Notes: generated from the letters alone by a model not told the origin. A stretch of 48,821 bases of DNA from CPC320 sp002684375 (GCA_965662545.1 CBFIHZ010000030.1:1-48821), one strand, 5' to 3'. Positions 27,482 through 36,122 are shown, counted from the first letter of the stretch. A program made the numbers and translations.

Positions 27482-28222
27482 ATGAAGACCTTATTTGCCA
27501 TTTTGATCCTGACGACCTTCCTGACGGGATGCTCCACTGAATGGGGCTGGTATGTTGTGGATCCCTCAAATAAATCGGGGCTTATCAACCTTAAGTTCCT
27601 GCTGTCAGGGTATTACTATACGCTATTATTGTCTTTCACCTCGATTACTATCTCGGTGTGTGTGGGCTTGCTTGTCGCTTTGCCGGGCCTGTCTCAAAAC
27701 CCATGGCTCCGCAACTGTAATCGGGTCTATGTCGAGGTTGTGCGTTCGGTTCCGATCTTGGTCTTGATCCTATGGGTCTATTATGGCTTGCCGCCGATGA
27801 CTGGATTGGAAATAAATGTGTTTTGGGCCGGTGTGATTGCGCTGGCGCTCTCGGACAGCGCGTTTCAAGCCGAAATCTTCCGCGCTGGTATTCAGTCGAT
27901 TGACAAAGGACAGTATGAAGCCTCGCATACAATTTCGTTATCTTACACGGATACGATGCGGTTTGTAATTTTGCCGCAGGCGATTAGAAGGATATTACCT
28001 GCGTTGGGCAACCAACTGGTTTATATGTTGAAAATGTCATCTTTGGTCTCAGTGATTGGAATGCAAGAACTGACACGCAAAGCCAATGAACTGGTGGTCA
28101 CCGAATATCGGCCACTGGAAATCTATACAGTTCTCGTCTTGGAGTATTTGGTCTTAATTCTTGCGGTTTCAGCTTGTGTTAGATGGCTGGAGAGACGATT
28201 AAAGACGAACGAAAACATTTAA
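27482..28222 (+). CDS. Polar amino acid ABC transporter permease with an N-terminal lipobox-like signal
   Basis: 246 aa His/Glu/Gln-type permease. Four to five membrane segments follow residue 35. The EAA loop (SYTDTMRFVILPQAIRRILP) couples to the ATPase. Unusually, residues 1-17 form a lipoprotein-like signal (ILILTTFLTGC) ahead of a short periplasmic stretch WGWYVVDPS. It is the only permease gene in the locus, so the channel would be a homodimer unless a partner lies elsewhere. Confidence 0.87.
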   Translation: MKTLFAILILTTFLTGCSTEWGWYVVDPSNKSGLINLKFLLSGYYYTLLLSFTSITISVCVGLLVALPGLSQNPWLRNCNRVYVEVVRSVPILVLILWVYYGLPPMTGLEINVFWAGVIALALSDSAFQAEIFRAGIQSIDKGQYEASHTISLSYTDTMRFVILPQAIRRILPALGNQLVYMLKMSSLVSVIGMQELTRKANELVVTEYRPLEIYTVLVLEYLVLILAVSACVRWLERRLKTNENI

Positions 28223-28236
28223 AAAGAGGTACTTAT

Positions 28237-28809
28237 ATGTCAGCTTGGATAGAAATGATTTCAGATGAAGATGCTGGTCCAGAACTTGCTGAAATGCTGG
28301 ATTTGGCGCGGACACCCCATGGCACGGTAGATAACGTTATGCGCGTTCATTCGCTGCGGCCTAATACGATGAAAGGCCATGTGACGTTATATCGGGCCGC
28401 ACTGCATGATGACACCAATACGATCCCAATGTGGCTGCAGGAAACCATCAGCAGTTATGTATCAATTTTAAACGACTGCCCCTATTCTCTTGCCAATCAT
28501 TGGAAAAACGCGGCACATTTGATTGGTGACACGGAAAAGGCGACAAAGGTCGAACAGGCTTTGCGCGCGCATAGGCCCGAGGATGCTTTTCAAGGCGCCG
28601 AGTTGGAGATGTTGAAGTACGCCTATAAGTTAACCATCAAACCTGGTGATATGCAGCAACAGGATGTGCAAAATCTGAGGGATTTTGGCCTGGATGACGG
28701 GCAGATTTTGGAAGTAAACCAAATCGTTGGCTATTTTAACTATGTCAACCGCTTGTTAAACGGTCTGGGCGTGACAACCAGCGGCGATACTATTGGATTT
28801 TATAAATAA
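28237..28809 (+). CDS. Carboxymuconolactone decarboxylase/AhpD-like protein
   Basis: 190 aa all-helical protein of the CMD/AhpD superfamily. The active-site helix reads SILNDCPYSLANHW: Cys81 and His88 are at the expected places but the second Cys of the AhpD CxxC pair is Ser84, so alkylhydroperoxidase activity of the AhpD type is unlikely. Related proteins include decarboxylases and uncharacterised enzymes. ATG 28237 follows AGAGG and lies 14 nt after the permease stop, which puts it in the transporter operon. Confidence 0.75.
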   Translation: MSAWIEMISDEDAGPELAEMLDLARTPHGTVDNVMRVHSLRPNTMKGHVTLYRAALHDDTNTIPMWLQETISSYVSILNDCPYSLANHWKNAAHLIGDTEKATKVEQALRAHRPEDAFQGAELEMLKYAYKLTIKPGDMQQQDVQNLRDFGLDDGQILEVNQIVGYFNYVNRLLNGLGVTTSGDTIGFYK

Positions 28810-29151
28810 CACCTCGATTGACTGAAAAATATGTGAGGGTGTAGAGAGTGGTTCACACAGAAATTCAGGGTCTGAGCGGCGGTTGATGCGTATATTACGC
28901 GGCTCTGTTATCGCACAGTAAGCAGATATTGACTTACACGGCCACGGCGCTGGCACCAATACGGTTTGCGTGTTACGATCATCGTGCGCGGCGCCGATGT
29001 ACAGTAGGCGGTGCTACGATTGTTTTTGTATAAGTAATTAACATTCCATTGGTTTTAAAAAAACATGGGTGCTGTTTGGGAAAAAATTTGCCGCTATTTT
29101 GCGGCCTGTCTTATGACCAAACGGCCCTTCATACTTTAGAGGAGCAACCCG
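28810..29151. other. Intergenic region, nothing recognised
   Basis: 342 nt. An imperfect stem (ACACCTC with GAGGGTGT, 28808-28845) follows the CMD/AhpD-like gene but has no T-run. No promoter, repeat or RNA could be supported. Confidence 0.4.
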
Positions 29152-29565
29152 GTGCCGGACGTTTCGTGGTGTATCAAGGGTGGTTCGCGCGGCTATGTGA
29201 CCACGCGCCCGCTTGAATGGTGGATCGGCAAATACGAAAGTGGTTGGCGACTGACAGTGGCCGAGGGGCGCCAGTTCGAGAGTTCGGTCCCAGAGTTGAA
29301 ATATAAAAAGCGCTGGCTGCAAAGTCTGTTGGGATGGTTCCAGCCATTCACTTGGTTTCTATCCCCAGACGATCCCTTCTTTCTGAAATCTGCCTGCATC
29401 CATGACGTGCTTTTGGAAGACGGCTACCGTGTGGCATTTGCGGACAGCCAGTGGTTTGAAGCGGCGTTGAGCGAAGATGCTGACCCGCTTAAATCCAGGC
29501 TTGCCTATCTGGCCATGCGCATGCGCCGCTTTTGGCGCTGGGCAAAGAGCCGCCCCAGATCATAG
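29152..29565 (+). CDS. DUF1353-domain protein
   Basis: 137 aa from a GTG with GAGGAG 8 nt upstream. The pattern fits DUF1353: an early WRLTVAEGRQFESSVPELKY (compare the family's V-x-x-G-F-x-T-D-x-A-S-V-P), then FFLKSACIHDVLLEDGY with the conserved His-Asp, and a basic helical end (RMRRFWRWAKSRPRS). This domain is common in phages and gene-transfer-like elements, but no other phage gene is nearby, so it looks like an orphan or remnant. Function unknown. Confidence 0.65.
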   Translation: MPDVSWCIKGGSRGYVTTRPLEWWIGKYESGWRLTVAEGRQFESSVPELKYKKRWLQSLLGWFQPFTWFLSPDDPFFLKSACIHDVLLEDGYRVAFADSQWFEAALSEDADPLKSRLAYLAMRMRRFWRWAKSRPRS

Positions 29566-29666
29566 CTGGTACGGCCCCGAGTTGGGTTTCAGTCGTACAG
29601 GTTGATCTTCTGATGCTCAATGCGCAGATAAGCTGTCCAAGCTACTGACATTTTGCTTGCTAAGGA

Positions 29667-30398
29667 TTATTCCAATATTGTTGCCAATTTTGGAAAGAGC
29701 GATAGCAGCGGCACGAACCGATTGAAGCTCATGGCGTCTTTAATCTCGGTATAATTACCTGCTTCCACATGGTGTTTTATCAATCCCGTCCAGCACATCA
29801 TCAACCCTTTCATCTCGGCTTTTACTTGTTCAGGGTCAACGATGGTCATGGTGAGTTCTAGAACGTCCTTGAAGGGGATTTCGTTACATTCAGTGCTTGG
29901 CGTGTAAGTTCCCGCCTCAATTAATTTCACTTCATGTGACAGGCGATCCAAGCAGCGTTTCGGGAACTTGCGCAGATGTGCCAGTGTTTGCCGCCCACCT
30001 GCGGAATGATTCACCATCTCGCTCATCAAGGTGATTGACTTGTGAAAGTTCTCATCTTTCTTCGGATCGAAGTTGGTGATGATAAACGTTGGTGTTGCAT
30101 AACTCTGACCGGCAGTTTTCAGTTGCTCAAGAAATTTAATGATGTCTTTTTCAATATGATGCACCGCATAAAGATCGTCTGATGTTATCGTATCGGCGCT
30201 GAAGGCATATTGATGGATGGCTTCGGCGGTTTGTTCAAATGGTGTTGCAGAGAACCAATAAAGGTTGGTTTTCTCAGGGCTGGCCCGACCCAGCGCAAAG
30301 CCCATAAATCTTGGTCCTGTTGTTGTGACAACTCCGAATCCAAACAATGGAATCGCGACGTAACGCAAAAACTCGTCAGTGTGCATTTTACGCGCCAT
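29667..30398 (-). CDS. Hypothetical protein, no recognised family
   Basis: 243 aa. The start is set at ATG 30398 because GGAGG lies 6 nt upstream; an in-frame ATG 81 nt earlier has no ribosome binding site. The protein begins MARKMHTDEFLRYVAIPLFG. One moderately hydrophobic stretch near the N-terminus (AIPLFGFGVVTTTG) may be buried or membrane-associated. The rest is mixed alpha/beta with a charged middle (TNFDPKKDENFHK). It has no obvious operon partners. Confidence 0.6.
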   Translation of the reverse strand: MARKMHTDEFLRYVAIPLFGFGVVTTTGPRFMGFALGRASPEKTNLYWFSATPFEQTAEAIHQYAFSADTITSDDLYAVHHIEKDIIKFLEQLKTAGQSYATPTFIITNFDPKKDENFHKSITLMSEMVNHSAGGRQTLAHLRKFPKRCLDRLSHEVKLIEAGTYTPSTECNEIPFKDVLELTMTIVDPEQVKAEMKGLMMCWTGLIKHHVEAGNYTEIKDAMSFNRFVPLLSLFPKLATILE

Positions 30399-30763
30399 TT
30401 GAAACCTCCGGTTTACTTCTATTGGCAAGCTTTTAACTTGCTGTTCTTCTTGCTTGGTAAAAGCATATTTCTTGTTCATCTGGTATCCAGAGCGTTCAAA
30501 AACAGCTCTTTTTTAAATGTATAAGAGTGCCGCTTAATCTACAATCCATATCCTGTTCTGCAGGTGTTGAATTATTCTGCAATTCAATTCCAACCGCTTA
30601 AATAACTGTCCTGATTGGGTTGTTTAAGGCCAGAGTTCAACGCTGATCTAGGACAGTTTTATAAAAGTACTCTTAGCATCCATTTGCGTTGTGGATAATG
30701 CCTAATGAGTCCAACAGACTATCGGTGTTATCAGGGCATGCTCGTGACGTTTTGCAACGTTTC
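30399..30763. other. Intergenic region between the hypothetical gene and pdxA
   Basis: 365 nt. It holds the ribosome binding site and presumed promoter of the leftward hypothetical gene. At 30489-30514 a weak plus-strand hairpin AGAGC/GCTCT is followed by six T, but no plus-strand gene needs it. No terminator for the pdxA operon was found. Confidence 0.4.
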
Positions 30764-31783
30764 CTAGAGGATTCCGTCGGTGGCATTTTTATGGCTTGCC
30801 ATATTCAAACACATCCGCACTGCATTCGCACTGGGAACGACATTGGCTTTATTTTGGCCTGCAATATCAAAAGCCGTACCATGCGCGGGGGTTGTTATTG
30901 GAACCGGAAGACCCGCCAAAACGGACACGCCTTTGTCAAAGGCGAGCAGTTTAATCGCAATCTGGCCCTGATCGTGATACATAGTCACGGCAGCATCATA
31001 GACCCCGTCGCGCATTTTCAGCCATAGGGTGTCGGCGGGCAGAGGTCCTTCGACCGCGATCTGCTGTGCTTTTGCGCGCAGGACCGCAGGGCGGATCACA
31101 CGATCTTCCTCGTCGCCCATTAACCCGCCATCACCTGCATGCGGATTGTAGGCTGCAACCACGATCCGGGGGCGTTTATACCCGGCCATTTTCAGAGTGT
31201 GATCGGTGAGTTTAATCGATTGTTCGATGCGGTCAGTGGTCAATAAACTGGGCACATCTTTCATCGCGACATGGCTGGTTACCCGACCGTTCCACATCCC
31301 GTTCGCAACGTTGAATTCGCTGGCGCGCGTGGTCAATTTGAAAAAGTCGCTGGCATAACCCAGTTCGTCGGAAAAATTATTTCCGCCCAGATGCATCGAT
31401 TCTTTGTTGAACGGCATAAAGACAATACCGTCGATGTTACCATCACGGGACAGCTCAAGCGCTTTTTTCAGCCCTTTGATTGACGCGGCGCCGCCGGCGG
31501 CCGACGCAGCGTTCATCGGGGCATCGGCCATTCCGTCGATGGCAATGTTGAGATGTAGAACTTCGCCCTCGGTGATCTTTAGAGGATCTTCGGCGTCTAT
31601 TTGGCGCAGGTTGGGAATATCAAGACCCACCTGCTGTTCACCGCGCGCCAGAATGCGCGGATCACCCACCACAATCAGGTTTGCAGCCTCTCTTATTGCA
31701 GGATCCACCAGCAGTTTGACCAATAATTCCGGCCCAATTCCGGCTGGGTCTCCCTGGATCAGAGCGAGGGTTTTTTTATCCAT
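30764..31783 (-). CDS. pdxA: PdxA-family NAD-dependent 4-phospho-hydroxyacid dehydrogenase (copy A)
   Basis: 339 aa. PdxA hallmarks: QGDPAGIGPELLVKL near the start, NPHAGDGG, TMYHDQGQIAIKLL (metal His) and GTAFDIAGQNKAN. True PdxA makes pyridoxal precursors; PdxA2-type paralogues oxidise 4-phosphorylated threonate/erythronate or, in TphB, aromatic dihydrodiols. Last gene of a seven-gene leftward operon with sugar-acid enzymes, so a catabolic role is likely, but no DUF1537-type kinase is present to supply a phosphorylated substrate. The start overlaps the GntR stop by 8 nt (ATGGATAA). A paralogue lies at 39503-40513. Confidence 0.85.
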   Translation of the reverse strand: MDKKTLALIQGDPAGIGPELLVKLLVDPAIREAANLIVVGDPRILARGEQQVGLDIPNLRQIDAEDPLKITEGEVLHLNIAIDGMADAPMNAASAAGGAASIKGLKKALELSRDGNIDGIVFMPFNKESMHLGGNNFSDELGYASDFFKLTTRASEFNVANGMWNGRVTSHVAMKDVPSLLTTDRIEQSIKLTDHTLKMAGYKRPRIVVAAYNPHAGDGGLMGDEEDRVIRPAVLRAKAQQIAVEGPLPADTLWLKMRDGVYDAAVTMYHDQGQIAIKLLAFDKGVSVLAGLPVPITTPAHGTAFDIAGQNKANVVPSANAVRMCLNMASHKNATDGIL

Positions 31784-32534
31784 CCGAAAGATTGTTTTTT
31801 GAGTGATTATTGGTAGGGGTTTCTGAGACAGCTTGGTTTTTTGTGCCCAGCGCTTCGGTGATATTGATCACGGCTGTTTCCAGATGCCGTCGCAATTGCC
31901 GGCCGGCTTCCGGGCCGTCGCGTTTTTGCAGCGCCTCTGCAATCAGATCGTGATGTCCGAGCATGGTGTCTTGGGACGTCCGTCGCTTTGATGAAATAAA
32001 CCGTGCCCGCCAAAGGCGGGCGTTATAGACCCTATGGGATTCCATCAGAGGCGTGTTGCGCGCGGCTCGGACGATGGATTGGTGAAATTCCATATCCCAG
32101 CTGAAAAAATTCAACGGATCCGTCTCGAGGCTGGCATTTCGCATCCGGTCGCAGAGCTCTAAAATCTGTGTAATTTCTGCATCGCTGGCATGCTTGCAGG
32201 CCAATTCGCCGGCGAGGGCTTCGAGCACGCCCAAGACAATCAGATTTTCACTTACCTCTTCAAGAGATGGATCGGCCACGCTGGAGCGTCGGGTCGCGCT
32301 GTGGACGATCAGACCCTCGCTTTTTAAAATCAGTAAAGCTTCTTTCAACGGCGTGCGACTGATCCCCAGCGCCTCGGCCAGATCACGTTCCGGCACCGGC
32401 AGGCCGGGGGTCAGTTTTTCGAGCAGGATCATCTCTCGCAAGACGTCGGCGGCCTCGGAGGCGAGGCTACGGCGCGGCGCAACGGCCGGGCCGTCGGCTA
32501 ACAGTGTTTTGAAATCGGTCCGCGTGCTACTCAT
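31776..32534 (-). CDS. GntR-family regulator with FCD domain (copy A)
   Basis: 252 aa. The N-terminal winged helix (ILLEKLTPGLPVPERDLAEALG, then SRTPLKEALLILKSEGLIV) is followed by an all-helical FCD ligand domain (MEFHQSIVRAARNTPLMES with metal-type His). It resembles the regulator at 40521-41234 throughout, including the LGISRTPL and VADPSLEE segments. It lies between the keto-deoxy-pentonate dehydratase and pdxA genes, overlapping both. It probably responds to a sugar acid or a breakdown product. Confidence 0.88.
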   Translation of the reverse strand: MSSTRTDFKTLLADGPAVAPRRSLASEAADVLREMILLEKLTPGLPVPERDLAEALGISRTPLKEALLILKSEGLIVHSATRRSSVADPSLEEVSENLIVLGVLEALAGELACKHASDAEITQILELCDRMRNASLETDPLNFFSWDMEFHQSIVRAARNTPLMESHRVYNARLWRARFISSKRRTSQDTMLGHHDLIAEALQKRDGPEAGRQLRRHLETAVINITEALGTKNQAVSETPTNNHSKNNLSDG

Positions 32535-33445
32535 TTACCCCAACTCAAAACGACAGGATCCAGGGGACGCAGAAATGCCATCAATTGAGCGCGCGCGGCG
32601 TCGCTCAAGCGGGGAATCGGGTGCCGGCAAAAGGCAGATCTGATCACGCGGCCCTCAACCATTGCCTCTTTGGCGGCACGGAAGCCACATTGGCGGTTTT
32701 CATGGTTTATTGCGGGTAAAACCCGCGTATATGCGGCTGTGGCGGCGTCTGTCTCGCCTGCCAGAAAAGAGGTGACAACCGGCTTGATCTGGTCGGGAAT
32801 TGTCGCCGAGGTCATGGTGCCAGTGGCCCCGGCCTCAAGATCTGCGAGTAATGTGATACCTTCCTCGCCGTCAAACGGACCGTCTATGTGATCTCCGGCC
32901 GCGGCGAGCAGCGCCGCAAGTTTGGCGGCCGTACCAACGCTTTCGATCTTGAGCAGTTTTAACATTTCAATTTCGCAGGCCATTTTAGTCAGCAGTGGGA
33001 TGGTTAATTCAACCCCAGACAAAGGGGCATCTTGTAGCATAATGGGCAGCCCAACCTCGCCAACACGGGCGACCTGCTCGAAGGTTTGTTCAGCGGTGCC
33101 TTTCAACAGCGCCCCGTGATAAGGTGCCATCATCATTACGATATCGGCACCCAATGTTTTGCACTGATGGGCGCGTTCTACCACAATATCAGTGGCGAAA
33201 TGACTGATGGTGACAATAATAGGCACCCGCCCGGCGATATGCTCGATGCTGAGCCGTGTAAGCTGATCCCGTTCGGCGTCAGAGAGCAGAAACTGTTCTG
33301 AATAATTGGCCAAGATGCAGATGCCGTCGACCTGTTGATCTATCATGCAATCCAGAACCCGACGGTTACCGTCCATATCAAGGCTGCCATCGGGGTGGAA
33401 GGCGGCAGGGGCGACCGGCCATATGCCGTTGTAAGGTTTTGTCAT
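32531..33445 (-). CDS. 2-keto-3-deoxy-L-pentonate (L-KDA/L-KDL) dehydratase, DHDPS/NAL superfamily
   Basis: 304 aa TIM-barrel of the dihydrodipicolinate synthase family. The Schiff-base Lys is in LLKIESVG. Distinctive segments CILANYSEQF, MMAPYHGALL, IMLQDAPLSG (replacing the YN-x-P of true DHDPS), DGPFDGEEGITLLADL and INHENRQ match the Azospirillum L-2-keto-3-deoxyarabonate dehydratase as recalled. The reaction is loss of water from a 2-keto-3-deoxy-L-pentonate to give 2-oxoglutarate semialdehyde, linking the enolase-family dehydratase upstream with the semialdehyde dehydrogenase at 37968. Start overlaps the preceding stop by ATGA. Confidence 0.82.
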   Translation of the reverse strand: MTKPYNGIWPVAPAAFHPDGSLDMDGNRRVLDCMIDQQVDGICILANYSEQFLLSDAERDQLTRLSIEHIAGRVPIIVTISHFATDIVVERAHQCKTLGADIVMMMAPYHGALLKGTAEQTFEQVARVGEVGLPIMLQDAPLSGVELTIPLLTKMACEIEMLKLLKIESVGTAAKLAALLAAAGDHIDGPFDGEEGITLLADLEAGATGTMTSATIPDQIKPVVTSFLAGETDAATAAYTRVLPAINHENRQCGFRAAKEAMVEGRVIRSAFCRHPIPRLSDAARAQLMAFLRPLDPVVLSWGK

Positions 33446-34617
33446 TCTACTATCTCAAAATTAGCCAGATGTTTGTCGGTGATTGAAATGCCCAAACCGG
33501 GGGTGTCGTCTGATAGTTGCAGATACCCGTCTTTTGCCTCAGCATCCCCATCAAAGATATAATAAAATAATTCGTTGCCGACTTCGACGTCAAAAACAGG
33601 GAAGTATTCGCTGATCGGGCAGTTTATATTCGACATTGTCAGGTGGTAATTGTGCATCTGTCCGGCATGTGGAATCACCGGCACTTGAAAGGCCTCGGCG
33701 ATGGCGTTGATCTTTTGCGCTGCGGTGATGCCGCCAACGCGATTGGTGTCATATTGCAAGATGCTGACTGCGCGCTTTTCGATCAACTCTTTGCAACCGA
33801 TGACAGAAAACTCATGCTCGCCGCCAGAAATCGGGACGCTGCCCATGGCGTTCAATTCAGCATAGCCTGCGACATCATCCGCAATTACCGGCTCTTCCAA
33901 CCAGCGTGGTTCGTATTTTTCCAGCTTAGGCAGCATGCGACGGGTGTAGTCCAAGTTCCACCCCATATAGGCCTCAACCATCAAGTCTTTGTCATAGCCG
34001 ATGACTTCGCGCAGCGCCTCGACCCGTTTAAGGTTCTCACGCATTCCGGACATGCCGTCTTTTGGTCCATAGCCAAAGCGCGATTTGAACGCCTGATAGC
34101 CGTGCGTCATCGCCTCTTCGGCTTCGGCCTGCATCGCAGGGATCGTGTCGGCATAGAGCTTTGAGTAATAAACCGGGATTTTATCCTTGGTGCGCCCGCC
34201 CAAAAGCTTGAACACCGGTTTGCCAACCAGCTTGCCCATCAAATCCCAGATTGCGATATCTATGGCACTAATCGCGGTCATGCCGATGCCCTTGCGCCCC
34301 CACGCATGGGTGCGTCGGTACATTTTTTCCCAGATATATGCGTAATCGAAGGGATCTTCGCCAATCACCAACGGCGCGTACCAATCGTCGATGGCTTTTT
34401 TAACCACGGTTGGTGCCAGCGCTGCATTGCCGATACCAATGGTGCCATCCTCGGTTTCGACTTCGCAAGTCAACCATTGATGAAACCGGAAACTGGCCAT
34501 CGCATCACCTTTTTGAATCAGGGCGTCAGATGCATTTGTACAGAAGTTTCCCTGCGGTGCGACCACCGGTCCGGTCCAGTTCCAGACCCGCGTGCGAATT
34601 GATTTGATGCGACTCAT
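33442..34617 (-). CDS. lyxD: Enolase-superfamily sugar-acid dehydratase, probable L-lyxonate dehydratase
   Basis: 391 aa, mandelate racemase subgroup. Barrel residues read directly: the KxR motif Lys178-Arg180 (FKSRFG) at strand 2, metal ligands Glu215, Glu241 and Glu267, Asp290 (LQYDTNR) at strand 6 and His317 (IPHAG) at strand 7. The described L-lyxonate dehydratase of Labrenzia has the same KxR and His-Asp dyad, with Arg179 and His316, one position from those here. L-lyxonate would give 2-keto-3-deoxy-L-lyxonate, the substrate of the next enzyme. L-rhamnonate- or L-arabonate-type specificity cannot be excluded. GGAGG precedes the ATG, which overlaps the transporter stop (ATGA). Confidence 0.78.
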   Translation of the reverse strand: MSRIKSIRTRVWNWTGPVVAPQGNFCTNASDALIQKGDAMASFRFHQWLTCEVETEDGTIGIGNAALAPTVVKKAIDDWYAPLVIGEDPFDYAYIWEKMYRRTHAWGRKGIGMTAISAIDIAIWDLMGKLVGKPVFKLLGGRTKDKIPVYYSKLYADTIPAMQAEAEEAMTHGYQAFKSRFGYGPKDGMSGMRENLKRVEALREVIGYDKDLMVEAYMGWNLDYTRRMLPKLEKYEPRWLEEPVIADDVAGYAELNAMGSVPISGGEHEFSVIGCKELIEKRAVSILQYDTNRVGGITAAQKINAIAEAFQVPVIPHAGQMHNYHLTMSNINCPISEYFPVFDVEVGNELFYYIFDGDAEAKDGYLQLSDDTPGLGISITDKHLANFEIVE

Positions 34618-36116
34618 TCAGCAGTGCCTCCAGTTGAATTTGATAAACGACGTTTGAGTGTCCCAAACAGGGCCGGGCCAAAAAGCGCAAGCGCTGTCAG
34701 GATAAAAAAGAATAATGTCAACGGGCGAGTGAACATGAGCCACCACTGTTCGTCAAGCATCACCATGGATTGGCCCAAACGTTGTTCAAGCATGCCGCCC
34801 AAGATCAAACCAATGGCCAGTGGCACCACTGAAAAGCCATACCGGCGCATAAAAAACCCAATCACACCTGCAGTGAGCGCCACCCAGACGTCAAACATGG
34901 ATTGGTCCAGCGCATAGGTGCCAACGATTGAAAATACAAAAACCGTCGGCCATAGTATTTGCACCGGGATCAATGTGACCCGAGCAAATATTTTTGCGCC
35001 TCGTAAGCCCACCAGAAAAAACAGGATGTTGACCAAAAGCATCGACCAGAAAATGGCATAGGCAAACTCGGCTTGTTCGGTAAACATCGTCGGCCCAGGT
35101 CGCACACCATGTACCATCAAACCGGCTAAAATGACCGCTGCGGTGGCACTGCCGGGGATACCTAAAGCCAGAGTAGGAACCATCGCACCCCCCGTGGCTG
35201 CATTATTTGCCGCCTCTGATCCCGCAATGCCTTCGATCGCTCCATGGCCAAACTCTTCCGGGTTTTTCGACCAGCGTTTGGCCTCGTTATAGCCGATCAT
35301 CGAAGCCACGGTCGCGCCTTCGGCAGGCAGTATACCGATAAAGGTTCCGATGCCGGAAGACCGCACAATCGTGCGCCATGATTTTTTGTAATCTGCTTTG
35401 CTGGGCAGGGTTATGGCTTTCATAACCACCTGTTCGCGCACGATCTGCAGGTTTGCGGCCTGAATCAGCAATTCGGAAATACCAAAAACACCAATCATTA
35501 CTGGTACGAAACCGATGCCGTCATACAGTTCATAACTGCCAAAAGTGAAGCGCTCGACGGTTGTCAGGTTATCGACGCCAACCAGCGCTAAAAAAATCCC
35601 CAAGCCGCCGGCGATCAGGTTTTTGATCGCTGACCCATCGCCAATACTGGCGAGCATTGACAGACCAAACAACGTCAGAGCGAAATATTCTGGTGGGGAA
35701 AAGTTATAGGCAGCGCGGGCGAGGAACGGTGCCGCAATCATCAGGCAAATCACACTAAAGACGCCGCCGATGGTCGAGGAGACAACAGCCATGCCCAAGG
35801 CGCGCCCTGCTTCTCCACGCTGGGCCAGCGGATAGCCGTCGAGGCAGGTTGTGGCACTGGCAGCGGTCCCAGGTGTGTTGATTAAAATGGCGGTGATTGC
35901 GCCGGCAAAGGTGGCCGAGCAGTAGATCGCTGTCATGATGGAAATGGCTGGTACCGGATCCATTGTAAGTGTAAAGGGCAATAAAAGGGCGGCTCCGGTG
36001 GTGGCGTTTAACCCCGGCAAAGCGCCGATGACTACTCCGCCTAACGTGGCCATGACTAAAAGTGCCAGTAGATAGGGATCGGCAAGCACCAGAAAACCTG
36101 AGATTAAACCTTCCAT
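34614..36116 (-). CDS. Tripartite tricarboxylate-type transporter large membrane subunit (TctA family)
   Basis: 500 aa with about ten to twelve hydrophobic segments. The TctA signature is present near the N-terminus (GALPGLNATTGAALLLPFT) and in the middle (GIGTFIGILPAEGATVASM, the pseudo-repeat), with SGA/GSEAANNAATGGAMVPTLALG. It forms the channel of a secondary, binding-protein-dependent importer with the TctB and TctC genes upstream. The likely cargo is the sugar acid handled by the downstream enzymes rather than citrate. Starts 6 nt after the TctB stop. Confidence 0.9.
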   Translation of the reverse strand: MEGLISGFLVLADPYLLALLVMATLGGVVIGALPGLNATTGAALLLPFTLTMDPVPAISIMTAIYCSATFAGAITAILINTPGTAASATTCLDGYPLAQRGEAGRALGMAVVSSTIGGVFSVICLMIAAPFLARAAYNFSPPEYFALTLFGLSMLASIGDGSAIKNLIAGGLGIFLALVGVDNLTTVERFTFGSYELYDGIGFVPVMIGVFGISELLIQAANLQIVREQVVMKAITLPSKADYKKSWRTIVRSSGIGTFIGILPAEGATVASMIGYNEAKRWSKNPEEFGHGAIEGIAGSEAANNAATGGAMVPTLALGIPGSATAAVILAGLMVHGVRPGPTMFTEQAEFAYAIFWSMLLVNILFFLVGLRGAKIFARVTLIPVQILWPTVFVFSIVGTYALDQSMFDVWVALTAGVIGFFMRRYGFSVVPLAIGLILGGMLEQRLGQSMVMLDEQWWLMFTRPLTLFFFILTALALFGPALFGTLKRRLSNSTGGTAE

Positions 36117-36122
36117 CTGCCG

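Noticed and set aside
30489..30514. Hairpin AGAGC/GCTCT with T6 on the plus strand
   Set aside because: Only 5 bp and no plus-strand gene ends nearby; kept as a note in the intergenic entry rather than called as a terminator.
30764..31783. Assignment as the vitamin B6 biosynthetic pdxA
   Set aside because: Two paralogues in a sugar-acid catabolic locus, each coupled to a GntR gene, argue for PdxA2-type catabolic enzymes.
32531..33445. Assignment as dihydrodipicolinate synthase (lysine biosynthesis)
   Set aside because: The YN-x-P segment is replaced by QDAP and the context is sugar-acid breakdown.
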